From NCBI RefSeq assembly GCF_020054945.1, contig NZ_JAIHAU010000018.1, forward strand, positions 1 through 40,568: 40,568 nt of DNA, written 5' to 3'. The position numbers and the translations under genes are program-made. The notes under the pieces are model-generated. The model did not search any database. It saw only the letters and a program-made list of their open reading frames with translations, and was not told the origin of the DNA. This document shows, one piece after another, positions 22,934 to 32,096 of the stretch. The stretch comes from Mahella sp. GTDB lineage: Bacteria; Bacillota; Clostridia; Mahellales; Mahellaceae. The stretch's first letter is position 1; each line of letters starts with the position of its first letter.

Positions 22934-25155
22934 AATCGCTTGGCCGTTGCCACAGCCGTCTTTACTGCGCACAATCTTTCTTTAAGGCCCGAGTAACGCT
23001 GTGCTACAAAATCATTGTTTATCATAGCCTGCAAATGTTGCGGCCTGCCGACCAAAACCACGAGCTCTTTAGCCCTGGTTACCGCCGTGTAAAGGAGATT
23101 TCTGGCCATAAGCATGGGGGGACCATTTATTATAGGCATGACCACCACAGGAAATTCGTTGCCCTGGCTTTTGTGCACCGATATGGCATAGGCCAATTGT
23201 AACTCATCCAATTGGCCGAAATCATAAACAACCTCTTTGTCATCATCGAACAGCACGGTGAGACATTGCTCTTCATCGTTTATATGGGTTATGTATCCGA
23301 CATCACCGTTAAATACCCCCTGCCCTTCTTCTCCTCCTTCGCGCTTCTGCCAAAGCACATTATAATCGTTCTTTATCTGCATCACTCTATCACCTAGCCT
23401 AAATATTATCTCTCCAACAGACCTCTCGGATTTATGAGGCGCAGGCGGATTAAGCTGCTGCTGAAGCTGAGCATTCAGATTCCACACGCCGGCCACGCCC
23501 TTTTTCATCGGCGATAACACTTGTATATCCTTTAGCGGATCATAACCGTAATAAGATGGCAACCGGCTCGTACACAGCCCGACAACGGCCTGCATTATCC
23601 GGTTTTGCCCGTCTTTAACCTCCATAAAAAAATCGCTGCCTTTAACGTTTATAAACGGCATCTGCCCATGATTGATCCTGTGTGCATTGGTTACTATCAT
23701 GCTGTGGCCCGCTTGCCTGAAAACCTGTTCCAATTTCACTACCGGCACTATACCACTGCCTATAATATCGCCGAGCACATTGCCCGGGCCCACCGACGGC
23801 AGCTGATCAGCATCGCCCACCAGCACCAGGCGCATCCCGGATCGCATGGCCTTGAGAAGATTATGCATCAGTATTATGTCTACCATAGATACCTCATCGA
23901 CTATGACAGCATCGCATTCCAGCGGTCTCTTTTCATTCCGTTGAAAGCTGTCGCCCTCGTCTTCGGAAAATGTATATTCCAACAACCTGTGAATGGTCAT
24001 GGCGTCGCAGCCGGTGGCCTGCGTCATGCGTTTGGCCGCTCTGCCGGTGGGAGCGGTAAGCACAACTTTTAAGCCTTGTTCCATCATGAGGCGTATGATA
24101 CAATTTATCGCAGTGGTTTTGCCTGTGCCCGGTCCTCCTGTTATCACCACCACACCTTCGGTCAGTGCTGTCATAACAGCTTTGCGTTGCTGCTCGGCCA
24201 ATATTATACCCTGTTCCTTCTGTATGGCTTTCAGGCGTTCTTCCAAACCGGCGGCATCGCATAAATCTACCCCGTTAGCCAAGCTGTACAGCTTGGCCGC
24301 CACACCGGTCTCGGCATAATAAAACGGCGCAAGGTATACTCTGGTATCCTCTTGATCGGTTTCGAAAAATACGTCGCGGCTTATAGCCAGAGCCGTCAAT
24401 GCCGATGACACCATATCGTTATCCACTTCCAGCAAGGCTACAGCCCTCTCTATAAGCAGCGAACGCGGCAAAAAGGTATGCCCCTCGTTGGATGCCTGAG
24501 ACAGAACGTATTTCGTGCCGCACGCCACCCTGTATGGCGACATGCGGTCTACGCCGAGGCTTTGGGCCATGCGATCGGCTGTCTTAAATCCTATACCGTA
24601 TATATCCTCGGCCATCCTGTATGGATTTTCGGACAATATGCGCTGCGTCTCAGTACCGTATTGATTATAGATCTTTACCGCATAGGAAGGGGTTATGCCA
24701 TGAGATTGCAAGAATACCATAACCTGCCTTAATTCAGCCTGCTTGGCAAAAGATGCCGCTATCTTCTCAGCCTTGCTTTTGCCTATCCCTTCTATCTCGG
24801 TTAAACGATCGGGATCGCACTGCATTATATCCAATGTTTTTTCACCGAAATGCTGTACCAGCTTTTTTGCAGTGGAAGGCCCTATTCCCGCTATCATACC
24901 TGATGCCAAATAACGTTCTATGCCCTTCAAATCGGTGGGCTTATAGGATTCGTACGATTCCACCTTAAACTGCTGCCCATAATCCGGATGCAGCACCCAC
25001 TGTCCGCGTAATAGGAGCTGTTCTCCTACCGCCACATACGGCATATAGCCCACTGCCGTCATTATCTTTTTACCCCAACGGGCTTCCAATACCGTAAACC
25101 CATTGGCTTCATTGGTATATACTATATTTTCCGCGCGGCATTCTATCTCCTGCAT
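22930..25155 (-). CDS. recD2: RecD2-type ATP-dependent DNA helicase (SF1)
   Basis: A 741-residue 5'-3' helicase of the RecD2 group, found in bacteria apart from RecBC and linked to replication-fork and mismatch repair. The N-terminal region has an OB-like domain and helix-hairpin-helix repeats (ASGMIAGIGPSTAKKL, EIEGIGKSKAEKIA, IYGIGFKTADRMA). Walker A is GGPGTGKTT (residues 340-348), followed by LTAPTGRAAKRM, the Walker B box VIVDEVSMVD, VGDADQLPSVGPGNVL, LEQVFRQ and the late motif YAISVHKSQGNEFPVV, then YTAVTRAKELVVLVG. ATG 25155 follows GAGGTG eight bases upstream. It is downstream of a ComK-like gene and upstream of comFC, and probably shares their LexA-type controlled promoter. Confidence 0.95.
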   Translation of the reverse strand: MQEIECRAENIVYTNEANGFTVLEARWGKKIMTAVGYMPYVAVGEQLLLRGQWVLHPDYGQQFKVESYESYKPTDLKGIERYLASGMIAGIGPSTAKKLVQHFGEKTLDIMQCDPDRLTEIEGIGKSKAEKIAASFAKQAELRQVMVFLQSHGITPSYAVKIYNQYGTETQRILSENPYRMAEDIYGIGFKTADRMAQSLGVDRMSPYRVACGTKYVLSQASNEGHTFLPRSLLIERAVALLEVDNDMVSSALTALAISRDVFFETDQEDTRVYLAPFYYAETGVAAKLYSLANGVDLCDAAGLEERLKAIQKEQGIILAEQQRKAVMTALTEGVVVITGGPGTGKTTAINCIIRLMMEQGLKVVLTAPTGRAAKRMTQATGCDAMTIHRLLEYTFSEDEGDSFQRNEKRPLECDAVIVDEVSMVDIILMHNLLKAMRSGMRLVLVGDADQLPSVGPGNVLGDIIGSGIVPVVKLEQVFRQAGHSMIVTNAHRINHGQMPFINVKGSDFFMEVKDGQNRIMQAVVGLCTSRLPSYYGYDPLKDIQVLSPMKKGVAGVWNLNAQLQQQLNPPAPHKSERSVGEIIFRLGDRVMQIKNDYNVLWQKREGGEEGQGVFNGDVGYITHINDEEQCLTVLFDDDKEVVYDFGQLDELQLAYAISVHKSQGNEFPVVVMPIINGPPMLMARNLLYTAVTRAKELVVLVGRPQHLQAMINNDFVAQRYSGLKERLCAVKTAVATAKRL

Positions 25156-25167
25156 ATCGCGCTCACC

Positions 25168-25764
25168 TCATTGACCCAATCGGTTCATGAGCGTCATGAG
25201 CCTATCCGCTATAACGGCTATATCGCCCTTTGTAGCCGGCATATTATATTGTTCCTTCATCTCGTGAAATACTGATGATTTTTCCCGCCGTTCTATATAG
25301 CAACGCAAAAAATCCTGACGCACTACTGTAGCATCTCTGAGATGATTGCGCACCGTATTTACCGATTGCAACACTCGGAGCCGTTGACCCGAACGGAACT
25401 TTATATATACACCCTCATCGTCCTGGCATACATCATTTATCTGAAGTATGTTGACAAAACCTGAAGCAACGTCGCCATCTACAACAGGCTTGCGCACTTT
25501 GACCGGCATAAATATAGCATCCACAGCCAACGGTATGGGCAGGTTATGCTTGATATTGAGCATTTTCGCATAATGTGCCTTTATAGATACAAGGTCTACG
25601 CCGTAATACTGCGCTATATGTTTCAGCGCCCACTGTACTGTATGCGGATATGATGCGGCCAGGCCATCGGCTGTTATAATTTCCACCACATTACCGCTAC
25701 CCTGTTGGTATTTTGGAATTACAGCCGCTATACCTCTGTCCAGTAACGTTTCCATATCTATCAT
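25168..25764 (-). CDS. ComK-like protein (putative competence transcription factor)
   Basis: A ~198-residue protein that I match only weakly, by pattern, to ComK. The points of similarity are IAAVIPKYQQGSGNVVEII near the start, ALKHIAQYYGVDLVSIKAHY, a central LNIKHNLPIPLAVDAIFMPV (ComK has a comparable KPPIAIDP...YFFPT stretch), VNILQINDV and FRSGQRLRVLQSVNTVRNHL. ComK activates competence genes in Bacillus by binding AT-boxes. Next to recD2 and comFC the idea is attractive. No AT-box was firmly identified. ATG 25764 is preferred because the promoter at 25812-25840 would start transcription near 25805, after the longest possible TTG start. AGGAG is 13 bases upstream; ATG 25755 is possible. 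Confidence 0.5.
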   Translation of the reverse strand: MIDMETLLDRGIAAVIPKYQQGSGNVVEIITADGLAASYPHTVQWALKHIAQYYGVDLVSIKAHYAKMLNIKHNLPIPLAVDAIFMPVKVRKPVVDGDVASGFVNILQINDVCQDDEGVYIKFRSGQRLRVLQSVNTVRNHLRDATVVRQDFLRCYIERREKSSVFHEMKEQYNMPATKGDIAVIADRLMTLMNRLGQ

Positions 25765-25811
25765 AATAAGCTCGGCACTCCTTCCGGTAGTTTGTCCATC
25801 AATCTGAGACA

Positions 25812-25840
25812 ATTATAATGCAAACATACGTTCGTGTCAA
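25812..25840 (-). promoter_or_regulatory. Perfect sigma-A promoter for the comK-like/recD2/comFC/yvyF run
   Basis: Leftward TTGACA (25835-25840), 17 bases and TATAAT (25812-25817), a full consensus match. Such a strong promoter normally implies a repressor, and a LexA-type box occupies the spacer. Confidence 0.88.
25821..25834 (-). promoter_or_regulatory. LexA (SOS) box inside the promoter spacer
   Basis: Read leftward, CGAACGTATGTTTG fits the Gram-positive LexA/DinR consensus (CGAAC-N4-GTTYG). It lies exactly between the -35 and -10 hexamers, where bound LexA would block RNA polymerase. This suggests DNA-damage control of recD2 and its partners. Confidence 0.75.
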
Positions 25841-26010
25841 CAATAGTTTTCCATATCTTTGTCTTTCTATAATTATATCATATATCAATATTGTGTTGCT
25901 ATTTATTTGCCAAATATCGCTGTTCACAACCCGATCAGCAACACTACCGGAGCAAGTCTGTCAAAAGATCCAAAATGCTGTCGAAAAATATTTTAGCGCG
26001 CCTTTGGAAT
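25841..26010. other. Intergenic region without recognised gene
   Basis: AT-rich DNA between the comK-like promoter and the terminator of the YHS gene. Open frames here have no ribosome site or recognisable protein. Part of the gap from 25765 to 26103 is explained by the promoter, LexA box and terminator listed separately. Confidence 0.6.
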
Positions 26011-26045
26011 ATAAAAAACGGAATGGCATGAAAAGATACCATTCC
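26011..26045 (-). terminator. Terminator of the YHS-domain gene
   Basis: Read leftward, a 10-bp stem (GGAATGGTAT with ATGCCATTCC, one wobble) and a six-base loop are followed by G and T6. Confidence 0.8.
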
Positions 26046-26103
26046 TTAAAAGCATCGTTATCATCGACAGTATAATGATCTCGTCGATAGCGATGAATGT
26101 GTG

Positions 26104-26262
26104 TCACTTGCTTTGCTTATCCTCGACGTATTTAGCAGGATTCTCATCAAATTCCATCTTGCAGTGCTTGGAGCAGAAGTAATAAGTAACGCCATTATAT
26201 ACAGATGTTGCGGCAGCCTTCTTTTCATCTACCATCATATCGCATACCGGATCTTTGGCCAT
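26104..26262 (-). CDS. Small YHS-domain protein
   Basis: A 52-residue protein read directly from the DNA: MAKDPVCDMMVDEKKA, then VYNGVTYYFCSKHCKMEFDE and NPAKY. This is a complete YHS domain, with DPVCDM, the YYFCS-HC cysteine pair and the terminal NPxKY. YHS domains occur free or fused to copper and heavy-metal ATPases and are thought to bind metal. ATG 26262 follows GAGGTGAG. It is alone between its own promoter and terminator. A CsoR-like operator just after the -10 box points to metal-responsive control, most simply copper (inference). No csoR or copA lies in the window. Confidence 0.93.
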   Translation of the reverse strand: MAKDPVCDMMVDEKKAAATSVYNGVTYYFCSKHCKMEFDENPAKYVEDKQSK

Positions 26263-26306
26263 CTTTCTCACCTCTTCGCGTTCGATATACCATCATTTAT
26301 TGTACT

Positions 26307-26323
26307 ATACCCTTGTAGGGTAT
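26307..26323. promoter_or_regulatory. CsoR-family-like operator upstream of the YHS gene
   Basis: ATACCC-N5-GGGTAT is a perfect inverted repeat with the C/G-tract and AT flanks seen in CsoR-type copper operators. It lies about nine bases after the -10 box of the YHS promoter, where a repressor would block transcription. Confidence 0.65.
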
Positions 26324-26331
26324 CTGTAAAT

Positions 26332-26361
26332 ATCATAACACTTCTGCTTTTGGTATGTCAA
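26332..26361 (-). promoter_or_regulatory. Sigma-A promoter for the YHS gene
   Basis: Leftward TTGACA (26356-26361), 18 bases and TATGAT (26332-26337). The transcript would start next to the CsoR-like site. Confidence 0.75.
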
Positions 26362-26550
26362 GAAATATTATATTTATGAACAATCAATGCACTTTTGGTT
26401 GCTTATCAAAATATTTGGATATGTATGAGCTCAAGCGAAATTATATAATTGAAATATTGCATATTTATACGCATTGATATTAGCTTTATGGATAAAATCA
26501 ATATTGTCTAATTTTTAACACACGTCGTATGCATAATTTAAAAAAAGTAC
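26362..26550. other. Intergenic region without recognised gene
   Basis: Very AT-rich DNA between the divergent YHS and pckG promoters. No open frame with a ribosome site, no hairpin with a U-tract and no repeat was recognised. Confidence 0.6.
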
Positions 26551-26579
26551 TTTCAATTATGAGATTTTTTTGATATAAT
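26551..26579 (+). promoter_or_regulatory. Sigma-A promoter for pckG
   Basis: TTTCAA (26551-26556), 17 bases and TATAAT (26574-26579), about 58 bases before the start codon. Confidence 0.65.
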
Positions 26580-26636
26580 AAGAAGTGTTGGATTATAATA
26601 ATAAAAGCACATGGTTCTTTAAGGAAGGAGAAAAGC

Positions 26637-28391
26637 ATGTATAACAACAAAGCTGTAGCACAATGGGTAGATGAAATGGCCAAGCTGACCAAGCCGGATA
26701 ACATAGTATGGCTAGACGGCTCAGAAGAAGAAAAAGAGCGTCTAAGCAAACAGGCTTTTGCAACAGGAGAATTAGTCGAATTAAATCAAGAGAAACTGCC
26801 GGGCTGTTGCCTACATAGAACCGCTGTAAACGACGTGGCTCGCGTAGAGGACCGCACATTTATATGCACCAGAAACAAGGACGATGCGGGTCCGACCAAC
26901 AATTGGATGGATCCTGCAGCTACTTATGAGAAGTTAGGAAAACTGTTCGACGGCTCCATGAAAGGCCGCACTATGTATGTGGTACCTTATGTCATGGGCC
27001 CTGTCGGCTCGCCTTTCAGCAAGGTCGGCGTAGAATTAACCGACAGCATATACGTGGTATTGAATATGCGCATAATGACGCGCATGGGTAAGGTAGCCAT
27101 GGACCAACTCGGGGATTCATCGGATTTTGTTAAATGTTTACATTCAAAAGCCACGTTGGATCCAAATGAGCGATATATTTGTCATTTCCCGGAGGATAAT
27201 ACGATATGGAGCGTTAATTCCGGTTACGGCGGCAATGTTATCCTTAGTAAAAAATGCTTTGCATTGAGGATTGCCAGTTTCATGGGACGGCAACAGGGTT
27301 GGATGGCCGAGCACATGCTGATAGTAGGCATAGAGGATCCGGAAGGGCATGTAGATTATATAGCCGGAGCATTTCCCAGCGCCTGCGGTAAAACCAACCT
27401 GGCTATGCTGGTGCCGCCTGAAGTCTTTAAGAAAAAAGGATACAAAGTATGGACGGTTGGCGATGATATAGCATGGCTGCGCATAGGCCCGGACGGACGC
27501 TTATGGGCCGTTAATCCCGAAGCCGGTTTCTTCGGCGTGGCCCCCGGCACCAATTACAAGAGCAATCCCAACGCTATGGAAACTGTAAAGAAAAATACCA
27601 TCTTCACCAACGTCGTGCTCACTCCCGAAGGCACCGTATGGTGGGAAGGCATGGGCGAGCCGCCAAAGAGCGGCATAGATTGGAAAGGCAATCCCTGGAC
27701 GCCGGAAAGCGGCGAGAAGGGCGCTCATCCAAATTCTCGTTTCACCGCACCGGCCAGCCAATGCCCGTCAATATCGCCTGAGTGGGAAAATCCGCAAGGC
27801 GTGCCATTGACAGCTATAATATTTGGCGGGCGCCGTGCCAGAGTAGCACCGCTGGTATATCAATCGTTTGATTGGAATCACGGCGTATACGTTGGCGCCA
27901 CCATGGCTTCTGAAACCACAGCAGCTGCCGCAGGTCAGGTAGGCGTTGTGCGCCGCGACCCGATGGCCATGCTCCCGTTCTGCGGTTACAATATGGCCGA
28001 CTACTTCGCATATTGGTTGGAGATGGGCAAGCGCATACCCAATCCGCCTAAGATATTCAACGTTAACTGGTTCAGAACTGACGACGAGGGTAACTTCATA
28101 TGGCCAGGCTTCGGTGAAAATCTGAGAGCGCTGCTATGGATTATAGAGCGCTGCAAAGGCGAGGGTAAGGCCGTGGAAACACCTATAGGCTATGTACCTG
28201 AGGAAGACGCAATAGATTTAGAAGGCTTGGATATATCACCGGATGTTATGAAGGAACTGCTTAAAATAGATAAAGACGTATGGGCCGATGAGGTGAAGAG
28301 CCAAAGCGAGTTCCTGGAAAAATTCGGCGATAGGCTGCCTGAAGAGATGCGTAAACAAAATGAAGCTTTAAAAAAGCGTTTCGGTTTTTAG
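26637..28391 (+). CDS. pckG: Phosphoenolpyruvate carboxykinase, GTP-dependent
   Basis: Interconverts oxaloacetate plus GTP with phosphoenolpyruvate, CO2 and GDP. In anaerobes it can run toward oxaloacetate as well as for gluconeogenesis. At 584 residues it is the GTP-type enzyme, not the ATP-type of Bacillus. Signatures are DEGPTNNW-like [30 protein letters not shown], the nucleotide loop [13 protein letters not shown] with the reactive Cys (~250), [22 protein letters not shown] and NWFR with [13 protein letters not shown] near the C terminus. ATG 26637 is preceded by AAGGAGAAAA. It has its own promoter and terminator and converges on clpC. Confidence 0.97.
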   Translation: MYNNKAVAQWVDEMAKLTKPDNIVWLDGSEEEKERLSKQAFATGELVELNQEKLPGCCLHRTAVNDVARVEDRTFICTRNKDDAGPTNNWMDPAATYEKLGKLFDGSMKGRTMYVVPYVMGPVGSPFSKVGVELTDSIYVVLNMRIMTRMGKVAMDQLGDSSDFVKCLHSKATLDPNERYICHFPEDNTIWSVNSGYGGNVILSKKCFALRIASFMGRQQGWMAEHMLIVGIEDPEGHVDYIAGAFPSACGKTNLAMLVPPEVFKKKGYKVWTVGDDIAWLRIGPDGRLWAVNPEAGFFGVAPGTNYKSNPNAMETVKKNTIFTNVVLTPEGTVWWEGMGEPPKSGIDWKGNPWTPESGEKGAHPNSRFTAPASQCPSISPEWENPQGVPLTAIIFGGRRARVAPLVYQSFDWNHGVYVGATMASETTAAAAGQVGVVRRDPMAMLPFCGYNMADYFAYWLEMGKRIPNPPKIFNVNWFRTDDEGNFIWPGFGENLRALLWIIERCKGEGKAVETPIGYVPEEDAIDLEGLDISPDVMKELLKIDKDVWADEVKSQSEFLEKFGDRLPEEMRKQNEALKKRFGF

Positions 28392-28402
28392 TCATATAAA
28401 CA

Positions 28403-28430
28403 AAAGCCCGGTAATACCGGGCTTTATTTT
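28403..28430. terminator. Bidirectional terminator between pckG and clpC
   Basis: AAAGCCCGGT and ACCGGGCTTT pair around a three-base loop, with T-rich DNA on both sides. It ends at the clpC stop codon. Confidence 0.92.
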
Positions 28431-30996
28431 ATGCCTTCTGCGCACCAAACACCAGCTTGTTATCCTCATCCAAGTCCACTAATATCCTGTCACCGCCCTT
28501 AAAATCTCCCTTTAATATCATATTGGAGATCTCATTCTCAAGCTGTCTCCGTATAAAGCGCCTAAGCGGGCGGGCACCGAATTGCGGGTCATAACCTTCC
28601 TGAGCGATATAATCTTTAGCCCTATCGGTCACTTCAAGTTCCATGCCCTGACCCCGCAATTGTTGACGCACCTTTTCTAACATCAAGTCCACAATAGCTC
28701 TCATGTGTTCTTTTTCTAAACCATGGAATATTATGATTTCGTCTATCCTGTTGAGGAATTCCGGTCGGAAATTCCTTTGCAGCTCTTCATGTATAAGCTT
28801 CTCCAGCTCTTCTTTGCCATATCCGGCCTGGAAATACCTCGCTCCTATATTGGAAGTCATTATTATCACGGTATTCTTGAAGTCGACGGTTTTGCCGTGG
28901 CTGTCCGTCAAGCGCCCGTCATCTAGTATTTGGAGCAATATATTGAATACATCCGGATGAGCTTTTTCTATCTCATCGAACAAGACCACCGAATACGGTT
29001 TACGCCTGACAGCCTCGGTCAATTGACCGCCTTCTTCGTGCCCCACGTATCCGGGCGGAGCGCCTATTAAGCGCGATACCGTATGCTTTTCCATGTATTC
29101 CGACATATCTATGCGTATCAGGGCATCTTCATCGCCGAACAGGAATTCAGCCAGCGCCCTTGCCAGTTCGGTCTTGCCTACCCCAGTAGGGCCAAGGAAT
29201 ATAAACGAGCCTATAGGCCTGTTGGGATCCTTCAAGCCTGTCCGCGCCCGCCTCACGGCCTCTGAAACCGCCTTTACCGCCTCATCTTGGCCAACGACGC
29301 GTTTATGCAGTTCACCTTCCATGCGCAACAGTTTTTGCGCTTCTTCCTCCACAAGCTGATTAGCCGGTATGCCGGTCCAAGCAGCTACTATGGCCGCCAC
29401 ATCATCTGCGGTGACCATCGGTGTATGATTCTCATCTTTTTTAGAATGTCTCTGCTTTTGCGCTTCCTCAAACTTGCCTTTCAACTCTTCTTCCTGCTGC
29501 CTGTACTGAGCCGCTTTCTCATATTCTTCATTTTTTACTGCTGCTTCTTTCAGCTTGCGCACGCGCTCCAATTCAATCTCCAATGCCTTAGTGCTGTCGG
29601 ATTCCGAAAGGGAATCCACGTGTACCGCCGACGCCGCCTCATCCAGCAAATCAATGGCTTTATCAGGCAGATACCTATCGGTGATATAGCGGTGCGAAAG
29701 CGTAGCCGCTGCCACCAATGCATCGTCGGATATCGTTACCCTGTGATGCGCTTCGTATCTATCCTTTAATCCCCGAAGTATCTCTATGGTTTGCTCCACC
29801 GTAGGCTCACCTATAAGCACCGGCTGGAATCGTCTCTCCAAAGCCGCATCTTTTTCTATATATTTGCGGTATTCTTCCACTGTGGTAGCGCCTATGCAAT
29901 GGAGCTCTCCCCTTGCCAAAGCCGGTTTCAACATATTGGCGGCGTCCATAGCGCCTTCAGCCGCGCCTGCGCCTAATATCGTATGCAATTCATCTATAAA
30001 CAATATGACTTCATCGCTGGCTTGTTTTATCTCATCCATGACCTTCTTCAGCCTCTCCTCAAATTCGCCGCGATATTTGGTGCCGGCTATCATGCCGCCC
30101 AGATCCAGTGCTATTACACGTTTATTGACGAGATTCTCCGGTACATCGCCCATGACTATACGCTGGGCAAGTCCTTCTACTATCGCCGTTTTCCCTACCC
30201 CAGGGTCTCCTATAAGCACAGGGTTGTTTTTGGTCCTTCTGCACAATATGCGTATAACACGTTTTATCTCATCCTCGCGCCCTATGACGGGATCCAGCTT
30301 ACCCTCCTGCGCTTCCTGTGTGAGATCCCGCCCAAATTCAAGCAGAGTAGGATATTTATTGCTTTTAATCCCCTTTGAAGAAGGTTTATTTCCGCCCATC
30401 TTCTGCATCAAACTATCGGCCGTCACATTATGATCCCTGAGCAATCTAGCGCCTAGCCCTTCTCCTTCTCTTATTATGCCGAGCAGCAGATGCACCGGTT
30501 CCACCAACTCATCGCCCAGCTCGCGCGCCGCCCGCAAAGCCTCCTCCAGAGCCATCTTGGCATGAGGCGTCATCTCTATATTCTTGCCGGCATCTTTGGA
30601 CCCTTTGCCGGCCAAACGCTCTATCTCGCTTTTAATGGTATTTTTATCAAGATCGACAAATTCGTCCACTCCGGCATCAGGTGACAGCAACGCCAGTAGC
30701 AGATGCTCTGTGCCCAGATAATCATGTCCTAGCTGTCTGGCCTCTTCATAAGCCTGTTGCAACACGGCCGTAGCATCTTCCGTAAAAGAGAGCAGCGGAT
30801 CTCTATCTTGATAGAATGTAAAAGTCGGAAGAAAATCCCTTATCCAATCCAGATCACTCCGCCAACCGAAAGACGGTTTATTCATAGAAGTCCTGGCTGC
30901 GCACTGCTCGCAAAGGTGTATGGATTCGCTGACCCCGTTCACTATACGCGTTCTATGGACAGTCGCCGGCCTTTCATGACACATTTCGCATAACAT
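28429..30996 (-). CDS. clpC: ClpC-type AAA+ unfoldase with an added N-terminal zinc finger
   Basis: Hsp100 unfoldase partner of ClpP, 855 residues. The first ~35 residues form a C4 zinc finger (C3, C6, C29, C32: CEMC and CEQC) like those of ClpE and McsA. A double Clp_N repeat follows (~65-205), then Walker A GDPGVGKT (263-270), the UVR/M-type coiled segment ([20 protein letters not shown]) and a second AAA module with [20 protein letters not shown] and [11 protein letters not shown]. ClpE has the finger but mostly lacks the N-repeat, and ClpC has the repeat but no finger, so this is a hybrid layout. ctsR, mcsA and mcsB are absent next to it, and no CtsR direct repeat was seen. ATG 30996 has AGGAGG. 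It may be co-transcribed with the CIRCE-controlled hsp20. Confidence 0.93.
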   Translation of the reverse strand: MLCEMCHERPATVHRTRIVNGVSESIHLCEQCAARTSMNKPSFGWRSDLDWIRDFLPTFTFYQDRDPLLSFTEDATAVLQQAYEEARQLGHDYLGTEHLLLALLSPDAGVDEFVDLDKNTIKSEIERLAGKGSKDAGKNIEMTPHAKMALEEALRAARELGDELVEPVHLLLGIIREGEGLGARLLRDHNVTADSLMQKMGGNKPSSKGIKSNKYPTLLEFGRDLTQEAQEGKLDPVIGREDEIKRVIRILCRRTKNNPVLIGDPGVGKTAIVEGLAQRIVMGDVPENLVNKRVIALDLGGMIAGTKYRGEFEERLKKVMDEIKQASDEVILFIDELHTILGAGAAEGAMDAANMLKPALARGELHCIGATTVEEYRKYIEKDAALERRFQPVLIGEPTVEQTIEILRGLKDRYEAHHRVTISDDALVAAATLSHRYITDRYLPDKAIDLLDEAASAVHVDSLSESDSTKALEIELERVRKLKEAAVKNEEYEKAAQYRQQEEELKGKFEEAQKQRHSKKDENHTPMVTADDVAAIVAAWTGIPANQLVEEEAQKLLRMEGELHKRVVGQDEAVKAVSEAVRRARTGLKDPNRPIGSFIFLGPTGVGKTELARALAEFLFGDEDALIRIDMSEYMEKHTVSRLIGAPPGYVGHEEGGQLTEAVRRKPYSVVLFDEIEKAHPDVFNILLQILDDGRLTDSHGKTVDFKNTVIIMTSNIGARYFQAGYGKEELEKLIHEELQRNFRPEFLNRIDEIIIFHGLEKEHMRAIVDLMLEKVRQQLRGQGMELEVTDRAKDYIAQEGYDPQFGARPLRRFIRRQLENEISNMILKGDFKGGDRILVDLDEDNKLVFGAQKA

Positions 30997-31021
30997 ATAG
31001 TCACACCTCCTACTTATTAAT

Positions 31022-31049
31022 CAAGCTCTGGAGACTGCTCCAGAGCTTG
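31022..31049. terminator. Hairpin between hsp20 and clpC
   Basis: An 11-bp perfect stem (CAAGCTCTGGA with TCCAGAGCTTG) follows the hsp20 stop. There is no U-tract leftward. It may attenuate read-through into clpC or mark RNA processing. Confidence 0.5.
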
Positions 31050-31063
31050 TCACAGTATAAATA

Positions 31064-31549
31064 CTATTTGTTCTCGCCTTTATCTATTTTAAGCTTTATA
31101 GCTTTGCGTTTAGAAGTCTCAGCCTTGGGTATGGTAATCTCTAATACACCGTTGCTAAACTTGGCCTGAGCCTTATCAGGTACTATGTCAACGCTTATAG
31201 GAATAGTACGGCTGAAAGCACCGCTGCGGCGTTCATGTACTATATAGCCTTTGCCTTCGTCTTTGGTTTCTTCTTCATACTTGCCGCTTATCGTGACGTC
31301 ATTATCCGTCACTTCTATATCGATATCTTTTTCATTCATTCCAGGGACATCGGCCTTAATAAGGATGTCGTTGTCGCGTTCCAAAACATCCACGCGAACA
31401 TCGCCGAACAAATCAGCTTCGCCGCTATACGGTATAAGGTCTCCAACACCACCTAAAAGATCGTTGAAAATCCTATCCATATTACGCCTTAAAGCATTTA
31501 TTTGCCTATCCATCTCATAAAATGGATCACGTCTAATTATGTTTGCCAT
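31064..31549 (-). CDS. Small heat-shock protein, Hsp20/alpha-crystallin family
   Basis: ATP-independent holdase chaperone of 161 residues that forms large oligomers in the cytoplasm. The N-terminal arm (RRDPFYEMDRQINALRRNMD) precedes the alpha-crystallin domain at ~50-145: DVLERDNDILIKADVPGMNE, IEVTDNDVTISGKYEEE, ERRSGAFSRTIPI and the terminal-strand motif AKFSNGVLEITIPK. A lysine-rich tail holds the IKLKI-type I-x-I motif that bridges dimers. ATG 31549 follows AGGGAGG. A CIRCE element just upstream puts it under HrcA, and clpC lies downstream on the same strand. Confidence 0.95.
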   Translation of the reverse strand: MANIIRRDPFYEMDRQINALRRNMDRIFNDLLGGVGDLIPYSGEADLFGDVRVDVLERDNDILIKADVPGMNEKDIDIEVTDNDVTISGKYEEETKDEGKGYIVHERRSGAFSRTIPISVDIVPDKAQAKFSNGVLEITIPKAETSKRKAIKLKIDKGENK

Positions 31550-31588
31550 AATATCAACCTCCCTTTTTATGTTATTATGGTATTCTTG

Positions 31589-31615
31589 CTAGCACTCTCA
31601 GTTGGTGAGTGCTAA
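31589..31615. promoter_or_regulatory. CIRCE element (HrcA operator)
   Basis: CTAGCACTC-N9-GAGTGCTAA differs from the canonical TTAGCACTC-N9-GAGTGCTAA at one base. It sits between the promoter and the hsp20 start. Confidence 0.95.
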
Positions 31616-31626
31616 CTACACTTATA

Positions 31627-31654
31627 ATATTACTCAAATATTATTGTATTGCAA
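31627..31654 (-). promoter_or_regulatory. Sigma-A promoter for hsp20
   Basis: Leftward TTGCAA (31649-31654), 16 bases and TAATAT (31627-31632), directly before the CIRCE element. The AT-rich context makes the exact -10 uncertain. Confidence 0.55.
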
Positions 31655-31776
31655 CATCAATTATAGCTAATTACAAGTGATGATAAAGCATATAAAACGA
31701 TTATTTCAATTTATATCCATATATCTAATTTTTTCATGTTTTTTCTCAACAAATCACCTTTATTCATAAAATTAAA

Positions 31777-31809
31777 GTAGGGTATATGTCGGTTAAGCAT
31801 ATACCCTAC
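31777..31809 (-). terminator. Terminator of the rubredoxin gene
   Basis: A 12-bp perfect stem (GTAGGGTATATG with CATATACCCTAC) and a nine-base loop are followed leftward by T-rich DNA (TTTAATTTT), 11 bases after the stop. Confidence 0.8.
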
Positions 31810-31819
31810 CCTATTATTC

Positions 31820-31978
31820 TTATAGCGGCTCAAAATCGGATTTAGCAGCGCCGCATTCAGGACATGTCCATGTTTCGGGCAGCTCCTCAAATGGCGTACC
31901 GGGCGCGAAACCGCGCTCAGGATCTCCTTCTGCCGGATCATAGATATGGCCGCATATAGTACAAACCCATTTCTGCAT
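31820..31978 (-). CDS. Rubredoxin
   Basis: A 52-residue iron protein read directly from the DNA. It has the two CxxC knuckles of the Fe(Cys)4 site, [15 protein letters not shown] at the start and [16 protein letters not shown] at the end, with the usual [11 protein letters not shown] between them. It carries single electrons in the cytoplasm. The flavo-diiron protein encoded at 13346-14548 is the kind of enzyme it normally reduces, giving oxygen or NO protection (inference). ATG 31978 has AAAGGGGGTG upstream. The gene stands alone with its own terminator. Confidence 0.97.
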   Translation of the reverse strand: MQKWVCTICGHIYDPAEGDPERGFAPGTPFEELPETWTCPECGAAKSDFEPL

Positions 31979-32096
31979 GTATGTACACCCCCTTTAGCTC
32001 TATGTTTCTATTTTAACACACGGCCTTCGCTTTTCCAAGTACAGCAAAAAATAAAAGTGGATACCGATTATATTCAATCAATGTTCCCCATTACGA

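Noticed and set aside
25818-26075. Rightward open frame upstream of the comK-like gene
   Set aside because: It runs over the promoter, LexA box and terminator on the other strand, with no ribosome site and no family match.
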